This document shows positions 1 to 6,694 of a stretch of DNA of 16,933 nucleotides, one piece after another (position 1 is the first letter of the stretch; each line of letters starts with the position of its first letter). Position numbers and translations under genes: made by a program. Origin of the DNA: an uncultured Phycisphaerae bacterium (lineage in GTDB: Bacteria > Planctomycetota > Phycisphaerae > Phycisphaerales > SM1A02); assembly GCA_913046275.1 (NCBI GenBank), contig CAJWSE010000007.1, positions 1-16,933 of the forward strand, written 5' to 3'. The notes below the pieces were generated by a model, which was not told the origin of the DNA, searched no databases, and saw nothing but the letters and a program-made list of their open reading frames with translations.

Positions 1-2
1 TT

Positions 3-1904
3 GAGTTTGCAGTCGCAACCGATCATAATCACAACACAAATTATCAACCAATTATCGATAGCGCTGGAGCAAATAAGCATGTTACTGCAGTGGTGGGCAA
101 CGAAGTCTCCACGCCATATGGCCACCTCAATGCATTCCCATTTGATGCCAACGCGAAAGTAGTGAACGAGAAACTAGAGGCAACTGAATTATTTGCCATG
201 ATTAGGCAAGAAAAAAATCCCTTTAATGTCGTTCCGATTATTCAGATAAATCACCCCCGCTGGGGAGACATTGACTACTTCGGAAGACGAGGACTTGATC
301 CAGTAACAGGTGAATCGAACGACAAACGATGGTCATGGGATTTTGACACAATTGAAGTACTCAACGAAAATTATGGCTGGGGATACCATGACGCAGAAAT
401 TTCTGATGTTCCAACTCGATCCAGTCGGCATAGTGTGCTACGGGATTGGTACAACATGCTTAATGCTGGAAGAGACATCAGTGCTGTAGGTAACAGCGAT
501 AGCCACACTGTCATTGCAAACATTGCTGGTGTCCCTCGAAACTATATCCATGTTGGTTATGACGACCCTGGTAAAATCAATCCCAAGGACATCACTGATG
601 GCATTCGTAGTGGCAGGCTAATAACCACAACGGGACCATTTATGAGAATGACCGTCAATGGAGAACCGATGGGCTCAACGCTTTCTATATTCGACTCTGT
701 AGCAGACATTCACATTGATGCACAAGCGGCATCATGGATTGACTTAGATACGATCAAAGTTATTCAAAATGGGGATGAAGCTGCAAGAGTGACAATCGAA
801 AATGATAAAGGCAGTGTCACGCGTTTACGACCGAGAGTTCGTATAAATATACCACGAGATTGCTGGGTTATCGCAATTGCTGAAGGAGATGAGCCAATGT
901 CGCCATATGTAAACGATAAAGATCGGAAAATCTTCCCTGTTGCAATTGGAAATCCAGTATTTATAGATGCAGATGGCGATGGCAAATACACTCCACCGCT
1001 AGAATGGGCCAAAAACATTATTGCAACAAGTGATCTTGAAACTATCGTCAATACATATGACAAAGTAAATCCATCAGAGCAAGCGCTCCTCATTCAAGCA
1101 TCGTCATCAAAACCAACGTTAGCAACTAAAATGGTTTTACTTGGCCTCACAAATGAAAATAGGACCGTCCGCCTATCTGCTACAAAAACAGCGCAAGTAA
1201 TTCAAGATGAAACACTCATTCCTATTCTTGCAAATATAATTGACAATCCAGACAGCGACAGATACCTGGCATTTTCTGCATGGATGGCTATCGATGATAC
1301 AAATGACGTGATTGGGCAACAAGCGTTGACGAGGTACACAAAGCGTTTTGGCTGGGATAATGCAAAACGTTACGCCAAAGAGCATACTCTTAATGTGCCT
1401 GGTGAATTTGTTCGCGAATGGCAATGTGCCGGTCACTTTACAATCGCGAATGATGATGAGCGGCTGTCGAATCTGGAATACCAAAAACAATTGCCCGAGC
1501 CAAACATCATGTCAATTACCGTGCCGAATACGATAGATGGTGAGCCACTTGCATGGGTAGATGCACAGAGTGAAGCTGACGGATTTTTAAATCTATCTCG
1601 AGGCCAATCAACGGAAAACACCATTGCATATGTACGATGTTGGCTCTGGAGTCCAGATGAACGCATAATTGATTTTACTATTGGCAGTGATGACGCCTGT
1701 CGAATGTGGGTAAACGAGGAACTCGTCTTTCACGATGCTTCTTGGCATACTGCGAGAAAAGATAGTAAATTTGGTTCCTGTAAACTACAAGCAGGATGGA
1801 ATCCCGTGCTCTTTAAAATACTTAATGGTTTAGAAGGCATGGGACTTTACTTCAGAGTCATGGACTATGAAATAGATTATGCAGCACAACAACCTGCAAA
1901 ATAA
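3..1904 (+). CDS. PHP-domain (CehA/McbA-like) metallo-phosphoesterase with C-terminal HEAT-like and carbohydrate-binding-like regions, 5' partial
   Basis: The frame is open from base 3, so the gene is cut by the left edge; the GTG at 90 is an internal Val codon, not the start. The visible part is 633 residues. It has PHP-type metal-ligand motifs: TDHNHN (residues 6-11), GNEVST followed by GHLN (about 32-44), NHPR (83-86) and NSDSH (about 164-168). These order as in CehA/McbA-type hydrolases, which use a divalent metal centre to cleave phosphoester or related bonds; the substrate is unknown. Further on is a Ca-loop-like DADGDGKY, an alpha-helical HEAT-like stretch (about 360-430), and a C-terminal beta-rich module (SDDACRMWVNEELV, then GWNPVLFKI) like carbohydrate-binding or PA14-like tails in planctomycetal proteins. 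It ends at TAA 1902-1904, convergent with the downstream glycosylase gene. The family call is firm; the tail assignments are by pattern only. Confidence 0.85.
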   Translation, partial: EFAVATDHNHNTNYQPIIDSAGANKHVTAVVGNEVSTPYGHLNAFPFDANAKVVNEKLEATELFAMIRQEKNPFNVVPIIQINHPRWGDIDYFGRRGLDPVTGESNDKRWSWDFDTIEVLNENYGWGYHDAEISDVPTRSSRHSVLRDWYNMLNAGRDISAVGNSDSHTVIANIAGVPRNYIHVGYDDPGKINPKDITDGIRSGRLITTTGPFMRMTVNGEPMGSTLSIFDSVADIHIDAQAASWIDLDTIKVIQNGDEAARVTIENDKGSVTRLRPRVRINIPRDCWVIAIAEGDEPMSPYVNDKDRKIFPVAIGNPVFIDADGDGKYTPPLEWAKNIIATSDLETIVNTYDKVNPSEQALLIQASSSKPTLATKMVLLGLTNENRTVRLSATKTAQVIQDETLIPILANIIDNPDSDRYLAFSAWMAIDDTNDVIGQQALTRYTKRFGWDNAKRYAKEHTLNVPGEFVREWQCAGHFTIANDDERLSNLEYQKQLPEPNIMSITVPNTIDGEPLAWVDAQSEADGFLNLSRGQSTENTIAYVRCWLWSPDERIIDFTIGSDDACRMWVNEELVFHDASWHTARKDSKFGSCKLQAGWNPVLFKILNGLEGMGLYFRVMDYEIDYAAQQPAK

Positions 1905-1973
1905 CCTTACTAATTTTTTACGACTCTTCTAAATATTTTGGCTTAATAGCATTTGATCTTTTATACAAGAGGC

Positions 1974-2696
1974 CTATGGAATATGAACACCCATTGCCTC
2001 AAACTGCCCTTCAATTTGGGGTGCCCAGCCACGATTTGCTATTGGGCTTGCAGGACTAGGGTGTAATATGGTTTCAACATCATCTCTAGAAAGTGTTTCC
2101 ATTGAACGCTGTTGTGCAAAACGACCAATGCCAACTATTTTTGATGGATCTAGCACTTTAACAAACTTTCTCAGCGCAGTATCACATAATTCAAAAGTTG
2201 CCTCTCGCTCTCCTGGTTTTAGTTTATCTGGCGTTCTATTCTTGCCACCCTCTTCCATAAAACAAAGTGGGCAATAGTTTATAACAAAGAATTGGCTAAA
2301 AAAATTCCCTGCAGTTCCGTACCTAGCTTTTGCCCAATCCCACACCCTTCTTCCACTCACCTCGCTTCGAGGACAATTAAATCCTTGCACTGGCCTTTTT
2401 GGATGAACAAAATCTGGTTGCTTCACTACTTCCTCAATGCCTAAAAAATCACGGACATTTGCAACTTCACCAAATGGAACACCCGTCTGTGCCATTCCCC
2501 ATGGTCCAGGATTCATTCCAATCAACAATACTCGCCCCTTACCCTCACCGTACTTTTTCAAAAATGAACGATGCGATTTCCAAGCATAATCAAGTGGGTT
2601 ATAGACGTAAGCAACAGGCTCGCTAAAAGAGAGCTTATTCGCCCCCCTTGATAGCTCTCGAGTAATTGCAATAAGGCTTTTTAGCATAGTACTCAT
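1974..2696 (-). CDS. SMUG1-type uracil-DNA glycosylase
   Basis: Base-excision-repair enzyme that removes uracil and oxidised pyrimidines from DNA. The N-terminal motif GMNPGPWGMAQTGVPFG (residues 60-76 from the chosen start) is the SMUG1 signature, with the catalytic-site Asn at residue 62. The second catalytic motif HPSPASPIANRGW contains the His at residue 212. The stretch NYCPLCFMEEGGKNRTPDKL also matches the family. With the start at 2696 the protein is 240 residues, a normal SMUG1 size. An upstream in-frame ATG at 2762 would overlap the divergent mtaB gene by 48 bp and add 22 residues without family character, so 2696 (or ATG 2687) is preferred. Only a weak TTAGG-like site precedes 2696. 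The gene is the only minus-strand gene in the window and is flanked by unrelated functions. Confidence 0.93.
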   Translation of the reverse strand: MSTMLKSLIAITRELSRGANKLSFSEPVAYVYNPLDYAWKSHRSFLKKYGEGKGRVLLIGMNPGPWGMAQTGVPFGEVANVRDFLGIEEVVKQPDFVHPKRPVQGFNCPRSEVSGRRVWDWAKARYGTAGNFFSQFFVINYCPLCFMEEGGKNRTPDKLKPGEREATFELCDTALRKFVKVLDPSKIVGIGRFAQQRSMETLSRDDVETILHPSPASPIANRGWAPQIEGQFEAMGVHIP

Positions 2697-2714
2697 GGTA
2701 CCATGGCCTAACCG

Positions 2715-4043
2715 ATGAATAGAACCTACAATTTCAAAGTCCTCGGATGTCGCATGAATCATGCGGAACGTCGTGAAATGGAGTCAATATTACGCGAGCG
2801 CGGATTAGAACCCTCACACAAATCACCAGATCTTGAAATTGTGCATACATGCAGTGTTACTAGTCAGGCTGCTGCAAAATCTCGCAATGCAATACGAAGA
2901 GCCAAACGCAATGGCAAACACGTCTTTGTCACAGGCTGTTTTACGGGAACAGATACAGAAGTCGCACTTGAACTTGGCGATATCGTGGTAACACAAGCAG
3001 GCGAATCGCCAATGCTTGAAAGGTTTGCTCTTGAAGTAGATAATTGGCTAGGAAAACCACATCAAACAGTTAGATCAATAACGCATTCCCTTCCAATCAA
3101 CACACTGCCTATAGTTCGCGGGCAGCATACTCGAGCAGAACTTCGCATCCAAGATGGATGCGATGCACACTGCACGTTTTGTATTATTCCAAAGATTCGA
3201 ACAAATCTACGCTCTAAAACGATTCCAGATGCGGTCGAAGAAGCTACACGACTTGTTGAACTTGGCCATAAAGAAATTGTGCTGACTGGTGTATTCATCG
3301 GCGCATTCGGCCATGAAACAGCATTACGAAGAAAACAAAATAATAGTGAAGGAGAGTACCTCGCAGATCTTCTAGATACACTAGCGCAAATTGATGGACT
3401 CAGGCGCTTACGAATTAGTTCTATGGAGCCGGGAGATGTCACGCCAATTTTACTTGATGCCATGAGCGCGAATGAAAATGTAGTTCCGCACCTGCATTTG
3501 CCCCTCCAATCCGGCAGTGATATGGTTCTTCGTAAAATGAATAGGCAATATAATATTGCACAATACATAGACATGATTGCGATGGTTAATGAACGCTTAA
3601 CTACAGACAATCTTCCTCCTGCAATTACTACCGATATCATTTGCGGATTCCCTACGGAAACAGAAAAAGATTTTGAAGAAACTATAAAGATTGCAACACA
3701 ATCAAAATATTTACACATGCACGTCTTCCCGTATTCCGTACGTACTGGCACTGCCGCTGCACGCTGGAAACAACTTCCAAATAAAGTTGTGCAAGATCGC
3801 GTACAGGCATTACTTTCACTCGACGAGAAGCTTTCATTTAACTATCGAAATCACCTTCTTGGAAAAACTGTAAACGTCATGCTTGAACAACAAAATGGCG
3901 AAGGAATGTTCAAAGGGCGATGTGAGCATTATGTTGAAATAACTATCCCAGCCAGTGGCGTGCAAGGCGACATTATCGCGGCGAAGGTTATAGGACTGAA
4001 TTCCTCTCAGACTATCGCAAAACCATGCCTCAACATCCTCTAA
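2715..4043 (+). CDS. mtaB: tRNA (N6-threonylcarbamoyladenosine(37)-C2)-methylthiotransferase, MtaB type
   Basis: Radical-SAM enzyme that adds a methylthio group to t6A37 of tRNAs reading ANN codons. Its 442 residues show the three family parts. The N-terminal UPF0004 domain carries the three cluster cysteines C12 (GCRMN), C46 (HTCSVTS) and C75 (TGCF). The radical-SAM core has the CDAHCTFC motif (C149, C153, C156). A C-terminal TRAM domain begins around GKTVNVMLEQ and ends near AAKVIGL. The motif HTCSVTS followed by AKSRNAIRRA is closer to MtaB than to MiaB or RimO. The start is fixed by a TAA at 2709-2711 in the same frame, with no clear Shine-Dalgarno site. Its start lies 18 bp from that of the divergent glycosylase, so each promoter must sit within the other gene's start region. 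Confidence 0.93.
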   Translation: MNRTYNFKVLGCRMNHAERREMESILRERGLEPSHKSPDLEIVHTCSVTSQAAAKSRNAIRRAKRNGKHVFVTGCFTGTDTEVALELGDIVVTQAGESPMLERFALEVDNWLGKPHQTVRSITHSLPINTLPIVRGQHTRAELRIQDGCDAHCTFCIIPKIRTNLRSKTIPDAVEEATRLVELGHKEIVLTGVFIGAFGHETALRRKQNNSEGEYLADLLDTLAQIDGLRRLRISSMEPGDVTPILLDAMSANENVVPHLHLPLQSGSDMVLRKMNRQYNIAQYIDMIAMVNERLTTDNLPPAITTDIICGFPTETEKDFEETIKIATQSKYLHMHVFPYSVRTGTAAARWKQLPNKVVQDRVQALLSLDEKLSFNYRNHLLGKTVNVMLEQQNGEGMFKGRCEHYVEITIPASGVQGDIIAAKVIGLNSSQTIAKPCLNIL

Positions 4044-4091
4044 TTTAACATTTTCAGGCTCACGTAATTGGAGTGTTGGGATTGATTCCTA

Positions 4092-4682
4092 ATGCTCGAT
4101 AAGGTTTGCGTGAAGACACTCCTACAACTTATAGCGATGCTATTCATTGCCTCGACAGCACGTGCTGAAATCCTCCAATGGTACGATGGCGATGGGGATG
4201 GTTCATTATGGCTTAGCGATTCGATTGTTGAACCATATATAGATTTAAGCAACCAAAATCTCTGGTGGGCAAATCTTCCATTTGCTAATTTACACCATGC
4301 AAATCTTGTTTCGACAAATTTTTATTTTGCAAAACTAAGTAATGCAAACCTCTCAAAAGCAAACTTGTCTTATGCAAATTTAATTGAAGCAAACTTAGAA
4401 GAGACTGATCTCGCTTACACAATTTTTGCTGGAGCAAATTTAAAATCATCAAACATCCAATATGCAAACTTGTTTTTTGCTGACTTATCAGGTGCTGACA
4501 TGTCCAATATGAAAAATTGGGACAGCGCCTTTTGGCTTGCCGCCCGTTACAATGCAAATACTATTTTTCCAGAAGGCATGAATCCCGATGACTATGGCAT
4601 GATTAGTATTCAAATACCATCACCTGCTGCCGGAATTATTTTTACTGGCTTTCTATTTATCCCTCGCATTCGACGTGTATAA
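4092..4682 (+). CDS. Secreted pentapeptide-repeat protein with a PEP-CTERM-like C-terminal tail
   Basis: 196 residues. An N-terminal signal peptide (LLQLIAMLFIAST, probable cut after ARA at about 25) sends it out of the cytoplasm. A Ca-loop-like YDGDGDGSLWLS follows at 31-42. From about 51 to 138 it consists of pentapeptide repeats of the A(N/D)Lxx type (SNANLSKANLSYANLIEANL), which fold as a right-handed four-sided beta helix. The C-terminus has an IPSP motif (175-178), a hydrophobic stretch GIIFTGFLFI and a basic end PRIRRV; this arrangement matches PEP-CTERM/exosortase sorting tails, although the motif is PSP rather than PEP. It starts 48 bp after mtaB. The biological role is unknown; likely a surface or envelope protein. 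No exosortase gene is visible in the window. Confidence 0.8.
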   Translation: MLDKVCVKTLLQLIAMLFIASTARAEILQWYDGDGDGSLWLSDSIVEPYIDLSNQNLWWANLPFANLHHANLVSTNFYFAKLSNANLSKANLSYANLIEANLEETDLAYTIFAGANLKSSNIQYANLFFADLSGADMSNMKNWDSAFWLAARYNANTIFPEGMNPDDYGMISIQIPSPAAGIIFTGFLFIPRIRRV

Positions 4683-4691
4683 CCAAAGAAA

Positions 4692-4711
4692 TATAACAAA
4701 ACATTGTTATA
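4692..4711. repeat. AT-rich 8-bp inverted repeat with 4-nt loop
   Basis: TATAACAA and TTGTTATA are perfect inverted copies separated by AACA. The repeat lies between the pentapeptide gene (stop 4682) and the lipoprotein gene (start 4728). It has no T-run and only two G-C pairs, so a terminator is unlikely; an operator or a chance palindrome are the alternatives. Confidence 0.35.
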
Positions 4712-4727
4712 GCTATGATGCACCAAC

Positions 4728-5939
4728 ATGAAGAGTATCTACTTTCTAATTGTACTAACTGCTGCTATTGGCTGCTCCATGAAACGTCTTCCTGCTGTTG
4801 CCACGTTGCCAATTCATGCTGTGAAATATAATCTTGCCCCGTGCGACATTCTCCCATTTGAAGATAAAAAAATTTCGCTTCTTCCATCTATTCGACTCAT
4901 AGATTGCTCTGTAAAAAATGAACTTACACCCGAAGAAGTAGAGTTTGAGTTTATTCATACAAGTGGCCAAATATTTGGAAAGCAAACTGGCAAATTAATT
5001 GAAGAAGTCAATCTTAATACAAATGAATATGGCGCCAACTATTATTTAAATTATGCACCAATCAATGGAGTGCAAGATTCACTTGGTAGATGGTGCTGCT
5101 GGAATGAAAACGCAAATATTTCAATAAATTATCTATTGCCAGATGAGCTAAACGCCGTACATATAGAATCTGATGGTGGAATGATCTATCGCGCTTCGTG
5201 GAATGTTGGAAGTCAACCACGTGGTTTAGCCATCATATTATGCGGGCTTGGAGGCATGCAGCATGCTTCACAAGTCTTAGGACATGCGCTACTCAAACGT
5301 AACTGGGCCGTTGTACATATGTATACGGCACTGAAGGTTCCAGACTACAGCATGGAGATAAAACTTCAAAATGATGAACCTGCCTTAAGTGTAATTGAAA
5401 TTTTTAATTCGAAGTATTGTGAAGTAATCAACGCAACAAAAGCCGTTCGAAATCGGATGGAATCGAAATTCCCTTCCCTGGGTGATACTTCGACTGCTCT
5501 AATTGGAATCAGTGCTGGCGCATTAAACGCCCCTGCTGTGTACAACGAAATTAAAGATGATATCGATGCCATCATACTTATCGCAGGTGGTGCAAATATG
5601 TTTGAAATCGTACAAGATGGTGCTTTTACAAATTGGAAATTCACAAATAAAAATGAAGTGAGATTTTCAAAAATAGAGCTAGCCAAAATGAATGAGAAAT
5701 ACTTGCAAACCCCATCAAGGGATCCGTATTTCCTTGCCGAATTGTTACCAAAAGAACAAACACTAATTGTGCACGCCAAGTGGGATCATGTTGTGCCATT
5801 TAAAAATGGGGATATGCTCTACGAACGCTCTGGAATGCCAGAACGCTGGATTTATCCGAGCGGGCATCTTGGCCTATTCGCTACATTTGAGTGGTACGCT
5901 GAGGATATTGCAGAATGGCTACAAAGCAAAGTGAATTAA
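4728..5939 (+). CDS. Alpha/beta-hydrolase-fold lipoprotein
   Basis: 403 residues with a short lipoprotein signal peptide and lipobox AAIG-C16, so it should be lipid-anchored in the cell envelope. The first about 155 residues match nothing I recognise. The rest looks like an alpha/beta hydrolase: strand and oxyanion-region IILCGLGG, nucleophile elbow GISAG with Ser262, acid residue Asp353 in HAKWDHVVPF, and the catalytic His380 in PSGHLGLF. The spacing and order Ser-Asp-His are standard for serine esterases, lipases and related hydrolases. The substrate is unknown. It starts 45 bp after the pentapeptide gene and could share its transcript. No ribosome-binding site is evident. The triad is convincing but was assigned by eye. 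Confidence 0.82.
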   Translation: MKSIYFLIVLTAAIGCSMKRLPAVATLPIHAVKYNLAPCDILPFEDKKISLLPSIRLIDCSVKNELTPEEVEFEFIHTSGQIFGKQTGKLIEEVNLNTNEYGANYYLNYAPINGVQDSLGRWCCWNENANISINYLLPDELNAVHIESDGGMIYRASWNVGSQPRGLAIILCGLGGMQHASQVLGHALLKRNWAVVHMYTALKVPDYSMEIKLQNDEPALSVIEIFNSKYCEVINATKAVRNRMESKFPSLGDTSTALIGISAGALNAPAVYNEIKDDIDAIILIAGGANMFEIVQDGAFTNWKFTNKNEVRFSKIELAKMNEKYLQTPSRDPYFLAELLPKEQTLIVHAKWDHVVPFKNGDMLYERSGMPERWIYPSGHLGLFATFEWYAEDIAEWLQSKVN

Positions 5940-6030
5940 TCACCTGCGTCATGTTAACTAAAACATGGAACCGTGATTCATTCGAAAGATCAACTTATTG
6001 ATAGACAACCCAATGCTAGTATTACACGAG

Positions 6031-6044
6031 TATATGTACATATA
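6031..6044. promoter_or_regulatory. Perfect 14-bp palindrome, candidate operator
   Basis: TATATGTACATATA equals its own reverse complement. It lies immediately downstream of the first promoter candidate (-10 at 6020-6025) and about 124 bp before the Cys-rich gene, which is where a dimeric repressor would sit. No regulator gene is visible in the window, so the operator role is inference. Confidence 0.35.
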
Positions 6045-6156
6045 GAGTCCCAAGCATGTCCACAGAGTAAATGAAAATGGACCTTTTATTGGACAAAGAT
6101 AATATTTAATGGAATTCACCTAATAATGTTGCCTAGCTGGTTCTTAGATATATACT

Positions 6157-6162
6157 AAAGAG
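6157..6162 (+). promoter_or_regulatory. Ribosome-binding site of the Cys-rich gene
   Basis: AAAGAG lies 5 nt before ATG 6168. It favours that ATG over the overlapping in-frame GTG at 6162, which would have no usable site. Confidence 0.5.
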
Positions 6163-6167
6163 TGGAT

Positions 6168-6626
6168 ATGTACAAACGACACGGTATTTTAACGAACCTC
6201 GTAGCAATGGTACTCATCTTTACTATGCCCATTTGTTGCTGCATTGTGAACTCTGCTACGGGTCTAGAAGATTCTTGCTGTTCTATATCCATACAAGAAG
6301 AATCTAACAATTCATCCTGCTATCCAATTCAGGTTTCGTGCTGCAACCAAATCAGCGAAGGCGGAGAAGAGAACCCTGACTCTGAACCAGAGCATTGTAA
6401 TTGCTGCAGCATGATTAAAGGAACTATACATGTACCAAATTGGTCGCCACCCATCGACCTATTTGGAAAATCGATACCAAATTCATTCTTTTTGGATCAG
6501 AGCATCTTTTCTTTACAAAAGGATGCTAAAGTTATGTGGGCACATGGTCCACCGAAGTGGACTAGCCACATTCTAGGATTCAGTAACGCGCCACCAATCC
6601 GTGGCACTCTTGTACTAGAAGTCTAA
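6168..6626 (+). CDS. Cys-rich exported protein of unknown function at the head of the efflux cluster
   Basis: 152 residues from ATG 6168. A hydrophobic N-terminal segment (ILTNLVAMVLIFTMPI, about 7-22) acts as a signal peptide or anchor. It is followed by a run of three cysteines (23-25) and then by pairs and singles at 37-38, 51, 58-59, 77 and 79-80, eleven in all within the first 80 residues. The second half has no cysteine and ends RGTLVLEV. The Cys clusters suggest metal binding or disulfide cross-linking outside the cytoplasm; which of the two is not visible. Its position directly before tolC suggests a link with the exporter, perhaps as a sensor or substrate-binding partner, but this is inference from context only. 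I do not recognise the family. Confidence 0.65.
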   Translation: MYKRHGILTNLVAMVLIFTMPICCCIVNSATGLEDSCCSISIQEESNNSSCYPIQVSCCNQISEGGEENPDSEPEHCNCCSMIKGTIHVPNWSPPIDLFGKSIPNSFFLDQSIFSLQKDAKVMWAHGPPKWTSHILGFSNAPPIRGTLVLEV

Positions 6627-6648
6627 TATTCTGACAATTCGTATTCGT

Positions 6649-6671
6649 CTTGTTTTTTAAACAAGTTTTTT
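6649..6671 (+). terminator. Intrinsic-terminator-like hairpin, possible attenuator
   Basis: CTTGTTT (6649-6655) and AAACAAG (6659-6665) form a 7-bp stem with a 3-nt loop, directly followed by six T (6666-6671). The stem has only two G-C pairs, so termination would be partial. It sits between the Cys-rich gene (stop 6626) and tolC (start 6695). Confidence 0.45.
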
Positions 6672-6681
6672 GTCATTGTGT

Positions 6682-6686
6682 AAGGA
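6682..6686 (+). promoter_or_regulatory. Ribosome-binding site fixing the tolC-like start
   Basis: AAGGA lies 8 nt before ATG 6695. It excludes the in-frame TTG at 6650, which falls inside the hairpin and would put 15 extra residues before the signal peptide. Confidence 0.65.
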
Positions 6687-6694
6687 CTTTATAC

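Larger units (their letters stand above)
5940..6167. promoter_or_regulatory. Non-coding region upstream of the efflux cluster, candidate promoter region
   Basis: 228 bp without a convincing gene separate the hydrolase from the Cys-rich gene; this is the longest non-coding stretch in the window and the natural promoter site for the efflux cluster. Two weak sigma70-like candidates are visible. One is TTGATA (5998-6003) with TATTAC (6020-6025), spacer 16. The other is TTGCCT (6129-6134) with TATACT (6151-6156), spacer 16, which would give an almost leaderless transcript. Neither is strong, and planctomycete promoters are poorly defined. Confidence 0.4.

Noticed and set aside
1905..1973. Terminator between the two convergent genes
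   Set aside because: There is a T-run at 1914-1919, but only a 5-bp pure A-T stem can be drawn around it; not convincing.
2697..2762. Longer N-terminus of the SMUG1 gene from ATG 2762
   Set aside because: It overlaps the start of mtaB by 48 bp, and the extra residues have no family character.
3062..3751. Open frame of 229 codons on the minus strand
   Set aside because: It lies fully inside mtaB, which has all family motifs; the antisense translation is rich in Ser and Arg without domain character.
4272..4506. Short tandem DNA repeats (GCAAA-C/T-TT-like units)
   Set aside because: They are the coding image of the pentapeptide repeats, not a separate repeat element.
6650..6694. TTG at 6650 as start of the TolC-like gene
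   Set aside because: It falls inside the hairpin and lengthens the signal peptide oddly; ATG 6695 has an AAGGA site and a normal lipoprotein signal.
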